Origin: Sphingopyxis sp. H073
Lineage (GTDB): Bacteria; Pseudomonadota; Alphaproteobacteria; Sphingomonadales; Sphingomonadaceae
Length of the DNA stretch: 64,000 bases
Direction of reading: 5' to 3'
Assembly (NCBI RefSeq): GCF_001468395.1
Contig: NZ_LNSG01000005.1
Span: forward strand, 124,001-188,000
This document shows, piece after piece, positions 36,689 through 46,278 of this stretch. The notes beneath the pieces were generated by a model. That model was given only the letters and a program-made list of their open reading frames with translations, was not told the DNA's origin and made no database searches. Position 1 is the stretch's first letter, and the number at the start of each line of letters is the position of its first letter. A program made the position numbers and the translations under genes.

Positions 36689-37644
36689 GCGGCGAACAGG
36701 CTGGCGGCGTCGGCGGCCTGATAGCGGCGCAGACGGTTCAGGAAGGGCGCGGGATCCTTGCGCGTGACCAGCGCGTCGGCGGGCGTATGGACCCAGTCGT
36801 GCGCGCGCGTCAGCAGGAAGCGCAGCGATGCGCCGCGCGCGAGCAGGGGCAGGGCTGCCGTCTCGGCCTCGGACAGCGCGACCGCCTTTGCATAACCCCG
36901 CATCAGCGCGCTTGCTCGCCCGGTGTCGCAGGTCGCGCCGTCGTCCGAAAAGGTCCAGGAGGCATGCGTGACCGCGACGTCATAGGCACGAAAGTCGCTG
37001 GCCGCGAAATAGAAGTCGATGAGCCCCGTCACCGTGTCGCCGAGCATCAGCACATTGTCGGGAAACAGGTCGGCATGGATCACATGGGCCGGCAGTCCCG
37101 ACGGCCAGTGGGCGTCGAGATAGGCGAGTTCGTCGTCCACGACCGCTTGCAGCCCCGGAATTACCGTATCGAGATCGCCCGTCGCTGCTGCGACACCGCG
37201 CCAGTGGCGGTGCCCCATGCTGTTTTCGCGCCCCCCCGCGAAATCGGCGACCGCGCGATGCATCGTGCCCAGCGCTTCGCCCGCCGCCTCGCATTGGCGC
37301 GGCGAGGGGTGGGTCAGCGAAATGCCTGGCAGGAACTGGATGATGCAGGCGGCGCGTCCGGAGACGCGCTGGATCGTGCGGCCTTCGCGATCCTCGATCA
37401 TCGCGGGCACGGGGCTGCCGCGACGCGCGAGATGATTCAGCAAGTCGACGAAGAAGGGTAGGTCGCCTTCGCTCACCCGCTTTTCGTAGAGCGTCAAGAT
37501 GAAGCGGCCACCGGTCGTTTCCAGCAGGAAGTTGCTGTTCTCGACGCCCTCGGCGATCCCTTTGCACGACAGGACGGTGCCGATGTCGTAGCGCGCGACG
37601 AGCGCCGCGAGGTCGTCGGGGTCGACGTGCGTATAGACCGCCAT
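36685..37644 (-). CDS. thrB: Homoserine kinase (aminoglycoside phosphotransferase fold)
   Basis: This 319-residue alternative-type homoserine kinase phosphorylates homoserine in threonine synthesis. It opens with [20 protein letters not shown], then [26 protein letters not shown], typical for ThrB of this branch. The catalytic motif [10 protein letters not shown] and [15 protein letters not shown] (metal ligand) are present. It overlaps ispH by one base and rnhA by four. Confidence 0.95.
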   Translation of the reverse strand: MAVYTHVDPDDLAALVARYDIGTVLSCKGIAEGVENSNFLLETTGGRFILTLYEKRVSEGDLPFFVDLLNHLARRGSPVPAMIEDREGRTIQRVSGRAACIIQFLPGISLTHPSPRQCEAAGEALGTMHRAVADFAGGRENSMGHRHWRGVAAATGDLDTVIPGLQAVVDDELAYLDAHWPSGLPAHVIHADLFPDNVLMLGDTVTGLIDFYFAASDFRAYDVAVTHASWTFSDDGATCDTGRASALMRGYAKAVALSEAETAALPLLARGASLRFLLTRAHDWVHTPADALVTRKDPAPFLNRLRRYQAADAASLFAA

Positions 37645-38630
37645 CAGTTCGCCGCCGGTTCGAGCCCGCGCGGCAGCTTGAAGACCATATTTTCTTCGGC
37701 CGTCACAACGACCTCCTCGCGGATCGGCCGATGCGCCGCGACGGCGTCGATCACTTCACGGACCAGCATCTCGGGGGCGCTCGCGCCTGCGGTGATGCCG
37801 AGCGTCGCGATATCGCGCAGCCAGTCTGAATCGACGTCGGTTCCGCGCTGGACCAGATGCGCCGGGGTGCCCAGCCGCTCGGCGACTTCGACGAGGCGCA
37901 GGCTGTTCGAGCTGTTCGGCGCGCCGATCACGATCATCCGGTCGCACCGTCCGGCGATCGCTTTCACGGCGTCCTGCCGGTTCGATGTCGCGTAACAGAT
38001 ATCTTCGCCGCGCGGGCCACTGATCGACGGGAAACGATGTTGTAGCGCGGCAATGATGTCGCGCGTGTCGTCGACCGACAGCGTGGTCTGCGTCAGGAAG
38101 GACAGATTTTCCGGATCGGGCGGCGATAGCGCCGCCACGTCGTCGACCGATTCGACCAGCGTCATCGCTCCTTGTGGCAACTGGCCGAGCGTGCCGATGA
38201 CCTCGGGATGGCCCGAATGGCCGACAAAGACGATGTGGCGTCCGGCCTCATGCGCACGCTCGGCCTGACGATGCACTTTTGACACCAGCGGGCAGGTCGC
38301 GTCGATATAGTCGAGCCCGCGCGCTTCGGCCTTGGCGGGCACTGCCTTGGGCACGCCGTGCGCGCTGAACACGACCGGGACGCCGTCGGGGACCTGGTCG
38401 AGCGATTCGACGAAAATCGCTCCCTCGGCCTTCAGCGATTCAACGACGTAGCGGTTGTGCACGATTTCGTGACGGACATAGACCGGCGCTCCATAGCGTA
38501 GCAGCGCCAGTTCGACGATGCGGATCGCGCGGTCGACGCCGGCGCAAAAGCCGCGCGGCGCCGCGATTAATACATTGAGGATCGCGCTTTCGCTGCCTTG
38601 CGGGCGCACTATATTGTCGGGAGCGTTCAT
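37644..38630 (-). CDS. ispH: 4-hydroxy-3-methylbut-2-enyl diphosphate reductase
   Basis: This is the last enzyme of the MEP isoprenoid pathway, making IPP and DMAPP (328 residues). The three iron-sulfur cysteines are in [24 protein letters not shown] and [26 protein letters not shown] and [16 protein letters not shown] are conserved. It is the first gene of the leftward ispH-thrB-rnhA operon. Confidence 0.97.
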   Translation of the reverse strand: MNAPDNIVRPQGSESAILNVLIAAPRGFCAGVDRAIRIVELALLRYGAPVYVRHEIVHNRYVVESLKAEGAIFVESLDQVPDGVPVVFSAHGVPKAVPAKAEARGLDYIDATCPLVSKVHRQAERAHEAGRHIVFVGHSGHPEVIGTLGQLPQGAMTLVESVDDVAALSPPDPENLSFLTQTTLSVDDTRDIIAALQHRFPSISGPRGEDICYATSNRQDAVKAIAGRCDRMIVIGAPNSSNSLRLVEVAERLGTPAHLVQRGTDVDSDWLRDIATLGITAGASAPEMLVREVIDAVAAHRPIREEVVVTAEENMVFKLPRGLEPAAN

Positions 38631-38779
38631 GGTCCGCGCGCTCTAGCGCAGCACAACTATCGCGGTAAAGCGGCTTCGTCCGTGTTGCGCCTCGTTCATC
38701 GCACCGATAAGAAGCGGCGCGCATGGAAGGGCGAGCAGCCCTTCGATGCCTCCGCGCGAGTTTGGAAAGTCCGGTTTTT

Positions 38780-39451
38780 ATGATGTCATCTTCGTTGTCC
38801 TCCCGTAAATTTGTTGCCCTGCTCGGCGGAGCCGCTGCGCTGGCGACGGTGGCGGGCTGCGCAAAGGACAATGATATCGACGTTTCGTCGGGGGTCGGCA
38901 TCACCTCGACGCGCAGTGCGTGCCCTGCGATCGCCGTCCCGACCTATACCGGCGACATCACCCTCTTCGATCCCGCGACGAGCCGCGATGCGAGCGCGAT
39001 CGACGTCGTCGCGACGATCACCAACCTGACGCCGCAGTGCAATGAAGAAGGCGAGAAAGTCTATCAGCTCGCCAATTTCGACGTTATCGCAACGCGCCGC
39101 GATGCCGGCCCGGCGCGGACGGTGACCTTGCCCTATTTCTCGACCGTCGTGCAGGGCGGCACCGCCGTCGTGTCGAAGCGGATCGGCCAGGTGACGGTCA
39201 GCTTTGCCGACGGCCAGGTGCGCGGGACGGGCCATGGTCAGGCGGCCGCCTATGTCGACCGCGCGGCCGCGACGCTGCCTGCCGACATCCAGGAACGCAT
39301 CACGCGCAAGCGTAAGGCAGGCGAGGAAGACGCAGCGGTCGACCCCCTGAGCATCCCCGAAGTGCGTACCGCGGTGCAACGCGCCAGTTTCGAACTGCTC
39401 GTCGGCTTCCAGCTGACCCAGGACCAGCTCGAATATAACGTCCGACGATAA
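38780..39451 (+). CDS. Predicted lipoprotein
   Basis: This 223-residue protein has a lipoprotein signal KFVALLGGAAALATVAGC with lipobox VAGC. The mature part is probably beta-rich (ITLFDPATSRDASAIDVVATITNLTPQCNE, FDVIATRRDAGPARTVTLPYFSTVV), followed by a basic stretch RITRKRKAGEED and a helical end. I recognise no named family; such proteins occur upstream of argS in sphingomonads. ATG 38780 or 38783 are both possible. Confidence 0.8.
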   Translation: MMSSSLSSRKFVALLGGAAALATVAGCAKDNDIDVSSGVGITSTRSACPAIAVPTYTGDITLFDPATSRDASAIDVVATITNLTPQCNEEGEKVYQLANFDVIATRRDAGPARTVTLPYFSTVVQGGTAVVSKRIGQVTVSFADGQVRGTGHGQAAAYVDRAAATLPADIQERITRKRKAGEEDAAVDPLSIPEVRTAVQRASFELLVGFQLTQDQLEYNVRR

Positions 39452-39474
39452 GCCGCGCGGCGGCGCCCGTTCGC

Positions 39475-39526
39475 GCCCTGCGCTTCGTTCGTCCCTGCGA
39501 CGCCTTTTTGGCGGCGCAGGGCTTTT
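39475..39526 (+). terminator. Nested hairpin terminator
   Basis: An outer stem GCCCTGCGC (39475-39483) / GCGCAGGGC (39514-39522) encloses an inner stem CGCC-TTTTT-GGCG (39501-39513) and is followed by TTTT. It lies between the lipoprotein gene and argS. Confidence 0.7.
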
Positions 39527-39587
39527 CGCGTTGCCCCGCCTAGGCTAGGGCGCCCCGACGATATTTGACCCAAAGCTAGGATCCGCC

Positions 39588-41315
39588 GTGACCCTGTTCA
39601 GCCGTTTCTCCGACCATATCGGCACCGCCCTCGATGCGCTTGTCGCCCGCGATGCCTTGCCTGCCGGCCTCGACCGCAGCGCGATCAGCGTCGAGCCGCC
39701 GCGCGACCCTTCGCACGGCGACGTCGCCACCAACGCCGCGATGGTGCTTGCCAAACCCGCGGGCACCAACCCGCGCACGCTTGCCGAACTGCTCGTCGCC
39801 GAACTCGGCGCGCTCGATGAAGTGACCGAGGCCAGCGTCGCCGGCCCGGGTTTCATCAACCTGCGCCTCGCCGATGACAGCTGGCGCGACGAACTCGCGC
39901 TCATCCATGCCGATGCAGTGGATTATGGCCGCTCGAAAATGGGTGAAGGTCGCTCGGTAAATGTCGAATATGTATCGGCGAACCCTACGGGACCGATGCA
40001 CGTCGGCCATTGTCGCGGCGCGGTCGTCGGCGACGCGCTGGCCGCGTTGCTCGAATATGCCGGGTACAAGGTCATCCGCGAATATTATGTCAACGACGCG
40101 GGCGCGCAGGTCGATGTGCTCGCGCGGTCGGTGCACATGCGGTACCGAGAAGCGCTTGGCGAAGAGATCGGCGCGATCCCGGAAGGGCTCTATCCCGGCG
40201 ACTATCTGAAGCCCGTCGCGGCGAAGCTGGCGGCCGAATATGGCGAGCGGTTCGTCGGCGCGCCCGAGAGCGAATGGCTCGTCCCGTTCCGCACCGCCGC
40301 GGTCGCGGCGATGATGGACATGATCCGCGCCGACCTCGCAAAGCTTGGCATCCATCACAATCTCTTCTCGTCCGAGGCCGAATTGCAGGCCGAAGGCAAG
40401 CCCGCGGCTGCTGAAAAGTGGCTGCGCGATCATGATCTCGTCTATGATGGCGTGCTGGAAGCTCCCAAGGGCGAGACACCGGAGGATTGGGAGCCGGTCG
40501 AGCTGCCGCTGTTCCGCTCGACGCAGTTCGGCGACGACCAGGATCGGCCGATCAAGAAATCGGACGGCAGCTGGACCTACTTTGGCGCCGACCTCGCCTA
40601 TCATTTCCAGAAAAGCCAGAACGCCGATGAATTGATCGACATCTGGGGCGCCGACCATGCGGGAACGGTCAAGCGGATCAAGGCCGCGGTCGCGGCGCTG
40701 ACCGGCGGAAAGACCCGTTTCGACGTCAAGCTGGTGCAGATGGTCCGGCTGCTCAAGAATGGCGAGCCGTTCAAGATGTCGAAACGGGCGGGCAATTTCG
40801 TGACCCTCGCCGACATCGTCGACGAGGTCGGCAAGGATGCGGTGCGCTTCACCATGCTGACGCGCAAGGCCGACGCGCAGATGGACTTCGACTTCGCGAA
40901 AGTGGTCGAGGCGTCGCGGGACAATCCGGTCTTTTATGTCCAGTACGCCCACGCCCGGATCGCCTCGCTGAAGCGCAGGCTCGCGGACGCAGGCGTCGCG
41001 CCGGCCACGCCGAACACGGCGCGGCTCGATGATTACGAGCTGGGGCTCGTCAAGCTGCTCGCGCAATTCCCGCGGATCGTCGAATCGGCCGCCTCGGCGC
41101 GCGAACCGCACCGGATCGCCTTCTTCCTCGGCGAGATCGCGGCCGCGTTCCATGCCTGGTGGAACATGGGTAACGATCGTCCCGACGCCCGTATCATTTT
41201 GGTAAATGACCCCGAATTGACCGCGACCCGCCTTTATCTCGCCGATGGAATCGGGCAGGTTATCCGCAACGGGCTCCACCTGATGGGGGTAGAGGCGCTC
41301 GAGGAGATGAATTGA
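39588..41315 (+). CDS. argS: Arginyl-tRNA synthetase
   Basis: This class I synthetase of 575 residues charges tRNA-Arg. The HIGH-type motif is PTGPMHVGHCRGAVVGD, the KMSKS-type loop is FKMSKRAGNFVTLADIV, and the N-terminal Add-1 domain (SVEPPRDPSHGDVATNAAMVLAK) and C-terminal DALR anticodon domain are present. Its start is GTG at 39588. Its TGA overlaps the ATG of the SPOR-domain gene (TGATG). Confidence 0.97.
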   Translation: MTLFSRFSDHIGTALDALVARDALPAGLDRSAISVEPPRDPSHGDVATNAAMVLAKPAGTNPRTLAELLVAELGALDEVTEASVAGPGFINLRLADDSWRDELALIHADAVDYGRSKMGEGRSVNVEYVSANPTGPMHVGHCRGAVVGDALAALLEYAGYKVIREYYVNDAGAQVDVLARSVHMRYREALGEEIGAIPEGLYPGDYLKPVAAKLAAEYGERFVGAPESEWLVPFRTAAVAAMMDMIRADLAKLGIHHNLFSSEAELQAEGKPAAAEKWLRDHDLVYDGVLEAPKGETPEDWEPVELPLFRSTQFGDDQDRPIKKSDGSWTYFGADLAYHFQKSQNADELIDIWGADHAGTVKRIKAAVAALTGGKTRFDVKLVQMVRLLKNGEPFKMSKRAGNFVTLADIVDEVGKDAVRFTMLTRKADAQMDFDFAKVVEASRDNPVFYVQYAHARIASLKRRLADAGVAPATPNTARLDDYELGLVKLLAQFPRIVESAASAREPHRIAFFLGEIAAAFHAWWNMGNDRPDARIILVNDPELTATRLYLADGIGQVIRNGLHLMGVEALEEMN

Positions 41316-42091
41316 TGGCGGAGGACAAGGACGCGGGACTGGGCCTGGAGGACGAAGATCGGCTTCCCTGGCTCGAAGCGGCCGACGATCTGGGCGACGA
41401 TGGCGAGGTATCGCCGGTTCGCCTGCTCGTCATGGTGCTCGGCGGTCTGATCCTGATCGGCGCGGTGCTTGGCGGCCTCTGGTGGCTGCAGAATGGCGGC
41501 GCGCGCGGCGATGGCGAACTGATCGTCGCGCAAAAGGGCGCCTACAAAGTCGCGCCGAAAACCGATGGCGCCAAGATGTTCGAAGGCGAGGGCGATGCCA
41601 GCTTTGCCGCAACCGAAGGCGCCGAACCTTCGGGCAAGGTCGACGCGAGCCGGATGCCCGAAGAGCCGGCGGTGACCCCGGCCGAGCGCGAAGCCGCCGC
41701 AAAGGCCGAAAAGACCAGATCCGAGGCCGACAAGGCGGCTGCCGCCAAGGACGAGGCCGCGCGCATTGCCGCCGCCGACAAGGGCAAGCCCAAGCCCGCA
41801 GCCATGTCGGTCAAGACGCCCGGCGCCAAGGAAGCCGACAAGGCGGCGACGGGCGGCTCGGCGATGATCCAACTCGGCGCCTTCAGCAGCGAAGCCGCAG
41901 CGGGCAAGGCGTGGACGAACCTGTCGAAGCGTTTTCCCTATTTGGCCGATCTCGGCAAATCGGTTTCGCCCGTGAAGCTCGGCGATAACACCGTCTATCG
42001 TCTGCGCGCTTCGGCCGGTTCGGCTGGCAATGCCTCGGCCGTGTGCGGAAAATTGCGGGTGGCGGGCGAAAATTGCGTCGTCGTCCGCTAA
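41315..42091 (+). CDS. SPOR-domain membrane protein
   Basis: This 258-residue single-pass protein has an acidic cytoplasmic head (1-35), a membrane helix (about 36-58), a long Ala/Lys/Glu-rich low-complexity linker and a SPOR domain from about residue 184 (SAMIQLGAFSSEAAAGKAWTN to the end). SPOR domains bind denuded peptidoglycan at the septum, so a role in cell division or envelope maintenance is likely. A TTG three bases earlier is a weaker start. It is coupled to argS, a conserved arrangement. Confidence 0.92.
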   Translation: MAEDKDAGLGLEDEDRLPWLEAADDLGDDGEVSPVRLLVMVLGGLILIGAVLGGLWWLQNGGARGDGELIVAQKGAYKVAPKTDGAKMFEGEGDASFAATEGAEPSGKVDASRMPEEPAVTPAEREAAAKAEKTRSEADKAAAAKDEAARIAAADKGKPKPAAMSVKTPGAKEADKAATGGSAMIQLGAFSSEAAAGKAWTNLSKRFPYLADLGKSVSPVKLGDNTVYRLRASAGSAGNASAVCGKLRVAGENCVVVR

Positions 42092-42197
42092 ATTTGCGCA
42101 TTTTACCGCAGAAAGCGTTGGTTCGATAGGAATGCCGTGTCATCATGCATGCATTGGCCGGGCTGCGCGGGAAGTACCGGCCAGTGGAGTTTGACGC

Positions 42198-43205
42198 ATG
42201 ATACCGGCGATTTTCGGCCTTTCGGGCCTGACCCTGACCGACGACGAGCGCGCTTTCTTCCGCGACAGCAACCCTGCGGGCTACATCCTGTTCGGGCGCA
42301 ATATCGAAAACCGCGAGCAATTGCGGCGCCTGACCGACGAACTGCGCAGCCTCGCCGGCCGCGCCAACCTGCCGATCCTGATCGACCAGGAGGGCGGCCG
42401 GGTCGCGCGGATGAAGGCGCCCGAATGGCCCGATTTCCCGAGCGGCGCCGCGTTCGATGCGCTGTATGAGCGTGCGCCCGCCAGCGCGATCGAAGCCGCA
42501 AGGCTCAATGCGATGGCGCTCGCGTCGATGCTGGCCGAGGTCGGCATCACGGTCGACTGCCTGCCGCTGCTCGACGTGCGCCAGCCGGGGGCGAGCGACG
42601 TCATCGGCGACCGCGCGCTCGGTAGCGAGCCGATGCGCGTCGCCGCGCTCGGGCGGGCGATCCTGTCGGGGTTGCAGGACGGCGGGGTCGTCGGGGTGGT
42701 GAAACATATCCCGGGCCATGGCCGCGCGCTGCTCGACACGCACGAGGCGCTGCCGACCGTCACCGCACCGGACCGCGACCTGCAGACCGACCTCGCCCCC
42801 TTCGCGGCGCTGCGCGATGCGGCGATGGCGATGACCTGCCATGTGGTTTTCGAGGCGTGGGACCCCCACCGCCCCGCAACCCTCTCGCCGCTCGTCATCG
42901 ACAGCATCATCCGCCAGCGCGTCGGCTTCCATGGCTTGCTCATGACCGACGATCTCGACATGAAGGCTCTGTCGGGCGATGTTCCCTCACGCGCCGCCGA
43001 CGCGATCGCCGCCGGGTGCGATATCGCGCTCAATTGCTGGGCGAAGATGGACGATATGATCGGGATCGCGAAGGCGCTCGATCCGATCAGCACCGTGTCG
43101 CTCGCGCGGCTCGAAGGGGCGATGGACCGGATCGTTGGCGCGCACGATTCGCGGGCGTTCGACGTGCTCGTCGACCAGCGCGACGCGCTGCTGGCGCTCG
43201 CCTGA
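42198..43205 (+). CDS. nagZ: Beta-N-acetylhexosaminidase
   Basis: This family 3 glycoside hydrolase of 335 residues removes N-acetylglucosamine from peptidoglycan fragments in the cytoplasm. Visible are LIDQEGGRVARMKAPEWPDFP, the signature VVKHIPGHGRALLDTHEALP containing the catalytic-loop histidine and aspartate, and LLMTDDLDMKAL with the nucleophile aspartate. It is followed by scpA after eight bases. Confidence 0.95.
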   Translation: MIPAIFGLSGLTLTDDERAFFRDSNPAGYILFGRNIENREQLRRLTDELRSLAGRANLPILIDQEGGRVARMKAPEWPDFPSGAAFDALYERAPASAIEAARLNAMALASMLAEVGITVDCLPLLDVRQPGASDVIGDRALGSEPMRVAALGRAILSGLQDGGVVGVVKHIPGHGRALLDTHEALPTVTAPDRDLQTDLAPFAALRDAAMAMTCHVVFEAWDPHRPATLSPLVIDSIIRQRVGFHGLLMTDDLDMKALSGDVPSRAADAIAAGCDIALNCWAKMDDMIGIAKALDPISTVSLARLEGAMDRIVGAHDSRAFDVLVDQRDALLALA

Positions 43206-43213
43206 GGGCGTCG

Positions 43214-43987
43214 ATGGACGAACTGCCGCTCGATTTCGAACTGGCCCCGTCGGCGGCAAAGGAACGCGAGGATGCGCTGCAACTCAGCCTCGACTTCTGG
43301 GAAGGTCCGCTCGACCTGTTGCTGACGCTGGCGCGCGGGCAGAAGGTCGATCTCCGGCAGATTTCGATCCTCCAGCTCGTCGAGCAATATCTGGTCTTCA
43401 TAGCCGAAATGCGCGCGAAGCTGGAGGTTGCGGCCGACTATCTCGTGATGGCGGCGTGGCTCGCCTATCTCAAATCGGCGCTGCTGCTGCCCAAGGATCC
43501 GCTCGAGGAGCCGTCGCCCGACGAACTGGCGCTCCGCCTGCAACTGCGCCTTCAGCGCCTTGCCGCAATGCGCGAGGCGGCGGCGCGGCTCCTTGCGCGC
43601 GACCGGATCGGCCGCGACGTTTTCCTGCGCGCGAAGCCCGAGGGACTGCGCGATGTAAAGTTGCGGCGCTGGGACGCCAGCCTTTATGACCTGCTTTCGG
43701 CCTATGGGCAGGTCAAGCTGCGCACCGAACCGGTCGTTCATATGGTCTCGCGGCGGCCGGTGGTGACGCTCGACGCGGCGCTGCACCACCTCGAACGACT
43801 GATCGGCGTGCAGCTCGACTGGGCCGAACTCTCCGACTTCCTGCCGTCCGATTATCGGGGGCCGCTCCGCCGCTCGGCGATCGCGTCTAGTTTCCTCGCC
43901 GCGCTCGAACTTGCGCGGCAGGGGCGCATCGACCTCAAACAGGAAGCCGCCTTCGAACCGCTCTATCTGAAAGCCGCAAAAGTATGA
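43214..43987 (+). CDS. scpA: Segregation and condensation protein A
   Basis: This kleisin subunit of the SMC-ScpAB condensin has 257 residues. LDFWEGPLDLLLTLARGQKVDLRQISI is the N-terminal SMC-binding signature; AADYLVMAAWLAYLKSALLLP follows, and a winged-helix end (RRSAIASSFLAALELARQGRIDL) closes the protein. Its end overlaps scpB (ATGA). Confidence 0.96.
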   Translation: MDELPLDFELAPSAAKEREDALQLSLDFWEGPLDLLLTLARGQKVDLRQISILQLVEQYLVFIAEMRAKLEVAADYLVMAAWLAYLKSALLLPKDPLEEPSPDELALRLQLRLQRLAAMREAAARLLARDRIGRDVFLRAKPEGLRDVKLRRWDASLYDLLSAYGQVKLRTEPVVHMVSRRPVVTLDAALHHLERLIGVQLDWAELSDFLPSDYRGPLRRSAIASSFLAALELARQGRIDLKQEAAFEPLYLKAAKV

Positions 43988-44577
43988 TCGACGATCTGGA
44001 ACGCGCGATCGAGGCGATGTTGTTCGCGAGCGACGAGCCGCTCGACGCGCGGCAGGTTGCGGGGCGGCTCGGGGATGACATGACACCGGGCGAGGTGCGC
44101 GCGATCATCCTCCGCATCGCAGAGCGCCATGATGGCAGCGGGGTCGAACTTGTCGAGCGCGGCGGCCATTGGCATTTTCAGACCCCCGCCGATCTTGCAC
44201 ACCTGCTCCGCCGCGAGCGTGACGACCCGCGCAAGCTGTCGCGCGCCGCAGCCGAAGTGCTGGCGATCGTTGCCTATCACGAGCCCGTCAGCCGCGCCGA
44301 GATCGAGGCCATCCGGGGGGTTCAGACCTCGAAGGGAACGCTCGATGTCCTGATGGAAGCCGAATGGATCGCTCCCGCCGGGCGACGCGAGGTTCCGGGG
44401 CGGCCGCTGATCTACAAGACGACCGACGCCTTCCTGCAACATTTCGGCCTCAACAGCCGCAAGGACCTGCCGGGAATCGAGGATTTGCGCGCGGCCGGCC
44501 TGCTCGACCCTGTCGACCTTGCTTTCGAGGAGGCAATGGGCGAACTGGACCTAGTAAAAGACGGTGAAGAGGCCTAG
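43984..44577 (+). CDS. scpB: Segregation and condensation protein B
   Basis: This winged-helix partner of ScpA in chromosome condensation has 197 residues. LERAIEAMLFASDEPLDARQ and the AAEVLAIVAYHEPVSRAEIEAIRG segments are diagnostic. It overlaps scpA by four bases and is followed after 25 bases by tatA. Confidence 0.96.
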   Translation: MIDDLERAIEAMLFASDEPLDARQVAGRLGDDMTPGEVRAIILRIAERHDGSGVELVERGGHWHFQTPADLAHLLRRERDDPRKLSRAAAEVLAIVAYHEPVSRAEIEAIRGVQTSKGTLDVLMEAEWIAPAGRREVPGRPLIYKTTDAFLQHFGLNSRKDLPGIEDLRAAGLLDPVDLAFEEAMGELDLVKDGEEA

Positions 44578-44602
44578 ATGAGCCCTTCAAGGAGATTTTG
44601 AG

Positions 44603-44830
44603 ATGGGTAGCTTCAGCATCTGGCACTGGCTCGTGGTCGGTATTCTTGTCCTTCTGCTGTTCGGCAAGGGCCGCTTCTCCGACATGATGGGCGACGTCGC
44701 CAAGGGCATCAAAAGCTTCAAGAAGGGCATGGCCGACGACGATGTCCCGCCCGCTCCGAAGCAGATCGAGGGGCAGCGGACGCCCGACGCCGCCACTCCG
44801 ACGCCGACCGCGGAAACCGAAATCCGCTGA
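44603..44830 (+). CDS. tatA: Twin-arginine translocase subunit TatA
   Basis: This 75-residue protein has the membrane helix [18 protein letters not shown] followed by the amphipathic helix [21 protein letters not shown], typical of TatA. TatA oligomers form the transport path. The start has an AAGGAG-like site. It is the first gene of tatABC. Confidence 0.96.
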   Translation: MGSFSIWHWLVVGILVLLLFGKGRFSDMMGDVAKGIKSFKKGMADDDVPPAPKQIEGQRTPDAATPTPTAETEIR

Positions 44831-44865
44831 TCGCGCCGCGCCGCCTGCGGGGGAAGCTTTAGTTC

Positions 44866-45246
44866 ATGTTTGACGTCGCGCCCACCGAGTTGCTGCTCGT
44901 CGTGGTGGTGGCCCTGGTGGTCATCGGGCCCAAGGATCTGCCCAAGGCGATGCGCTTCGTCGGCAAATGGGTCGGCAAGGCGCGCGGCATGGCGCGCCAT
45001 TTCCGGTCGGGCCTCGACACGATGATGCGCGAGGCCGAACTGGAAGAGCTCGAAAAGCAGTGGCGCGAGCAGAATGACGCGATCATGCGCGAATTTCCGC
45101 GGATCGATGACGTTGCGGCAGGGACGCCGCCGATTCTTGCCGCGACCGACAGCGGCGAGGCGCCGCCCGAAAATCCCGATCATGCCGCCGCGGCCACCAA
45201 GCCCGAGACGCACGAAGTGCCGCCTCGTGATGGGCCGCTGCCATGA
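44866..45246 (+). CDS. tatB: Twin-arginine translocase subunit TatB
   Basis: This 126-residue protein has an N-terminal membrane segment (FDVAPTELLLVVVVALVVIGP) with the PKDLPKAMRFVGKWVGKARGM amphipathic helix and a charged tail. TatB receives substrates with TatC. It overlaps tatC by four bases. Confidence 0.95.
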   Translation: MFDVAPTELLLVVVVALVVIGPKDLPKAMRFVGKWVGKARGMARHFRSGLDTMMREAELEELEKQWREQNDAIMREFPRIDDVAAGTPPILAATDSGEAPPENPDHAAAATKPETHEVPPRDGPLP

Positions 45247-46049
45247 CTGCCGAAACCCCTGTAACGGCCGACGAAGATGGCGCCGGCGGCAAGATGCCGT
45301 TGCTCGACCATCTGATCGAACTGCGCTCGCGGCTCCTGAAATCGCTGCTCGCGGTCGGGCTGGCTTTCGGCGTCTGTCTCTATTTCGCACGGCCGATCTT
45401 CGGCATTCTCGTGCATCCTCTGGTCGTCGCGGGGCAGGGTAAGCTGATCTACACCCAGCTGTTCGAGGCCTTCTTCGTCGAGATCAAGGTCGCGCTGTTC
45501 TCGGCCATGATGATCGCGTTCCCTGTGATCGCCAACCAGCTCTGGAAATTCGTCGCTCCCGGCCTGTACCGCAAGGAAAAGCGCGCGCTGCTGCCCTTCC
45601 TGTTCGCGACGCCGGTGCTCTTCACGGTCGGCGCGTGCTTCGCTTATTTCATTACGATCCCGATCGCCCTCAAATTCCTGCTCGGATACCAGGGCGAAGT
45701 CGGCGGAGTGATGCAGGAGGCGCTGCCCTCGGTCGGCAATTATCTGAGCTTCGTGATGCAGTTCATCATGGCGTTCGGCATCGCCTTCTTGTTGCCGATC
45801 CTGTTGATGCTGATCGAACGCGCGGGCCTCGTGACGCGCGAGCAGCTCATTTCGGCGCGGCGCTATATGATCGTTGCGGCGTTTGCGATCGCTGCGGTGT
45901 TCACGCCGCCCGATATCCTCAGCCAGCTCCTGCTCGCGATTCCGCTCGTCTTTCTCTACGAGCTGTCGATCTTTGCGATCTGGTTTACGGGCCGCAAACG
46001 CAAGACAGGCGCCGAAGCGGCGCCTGTCGAGCCTCTCGAAGAGGCTTAG
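45243..46049 (+). CDS. tatC: Twin-arginine translocase subunit TatC
   Basis: This six-helix signal-peptide receptor has 268 residues. PLLDHLIELRSRLLKSLLAVG, the FVAPGLYRKEKRALLPF loop and SFVMQFIMAFGIAFLLPI are family signatures. The last codons overlap two hairpins (46005-46045), probably part of a transcription terminator. Tat substrates are seen in this window (26065, possibly potF). Confidence 0.96.
   Translation: MTAETPVTADEDGAGGKMPLLDHLIELRSRLLKSLLAVGLAFGVCLYFARPIFGILVHPLVVAGQGKLIYTQLFEAFFVEIKVALFSAMMIAFPVIANQLWKFVAPGLYRKEKRALLPFLFATPVLFTVGACFAYFITIPIALKFLLGYQGEVGGVMQEALPSVGNYLSFVMQFIMAFGIAFLLPILLMLIERAGLVTREQLISARRYMIVAAFAIAAVFTPPDILSQLLLAIPLVFLYELSIFAIWFTGRKRKTGAEAAPVEPLEEA
46005..46045 (+). 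terminator. Two hairpins at the end of tatC
   Basis: The stems ACAGGCGCC-GAAGC-GGCGCCTGT (46005-46027) and GCCTCT-CGA-AGAGGC (46031-46045) overlap the last tatC codons, the second just before the stop. They are placed as a terminator of the scpAB-tatABC operon. No U tract follows. Confidence 0.5.
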
Positions 46050-46066
46050 GGTAAGCTTCCCGCCGA

Positions 46067-46195
46067 TCAGTGAATGGCGTCGCTACCCGCCTGGCCGACC
46101 GACTCGATGTCGCGGCCAACGCCCTTCACCGTGTTGCAGCCAGCGACCAGAAAGCTAGCAAGCAGGGTGAGGAGGATTACACGGATACTCGTCAT
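46067..46195 (-). CDS. Entericidin-like small lipoprotein
   Basis: This is a short gene encoding 42 residues. The protein starts MTSIRVILLTLLASFLVAGC, with lipobox VAGC, then NTVKGVGRDIESVGQAG, which is the entericidin A/B pattern of a tiny lipoprotein with a short helical mature part. AGAGGTG lies seven bases before the ATG. Entericidins form antidote/toxin pairs in enteric bacteria (ecnA/ecnB), where they affect stationary-phase lysis; no second copy is seen here. The 5' region carries a 13-C tract inside a hairpin. Confidence 0.85.
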   Translation of the reverse strand: MTSIRVILLTLLASFLVAGCNTVKGVGRDIESVGQAGSDAIH

Positions 46196-46232
46196 TTGAT
46201 TCACCTCTCACGGGTCTTCTTGGACGCAAAAT

Positions 46233-46278
46233 GGCCCGGCACGCATTCCCCCCCCCCCCCTCGAAGCGGGCCGGGCCA
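46233..46278. promoter_or_regulatory. Hairpin with a 13-C homopolymer in its loop
   Basis: A nine-base-pair stem (TGGCCCGGC at 46232-46240 and GCCGGGCCA at 46270-46278) encloses a run of 13 C (46248-46260; G on the coding strand of the entericidin gene). The tract lies 53 bases upstream of that gene's ATG, in its leader or promoter. Homopolymers of this length are prone to slippage. Confidence 0.6.

Noticed and set aside
46248..46260. The 13-C run as a mere sequence error
   Set aside because: It cannot be excluded, but its placement in the loop of a nine-base-pair stem speaks for a real feature, so I kept it as a finding with moderate confidence.
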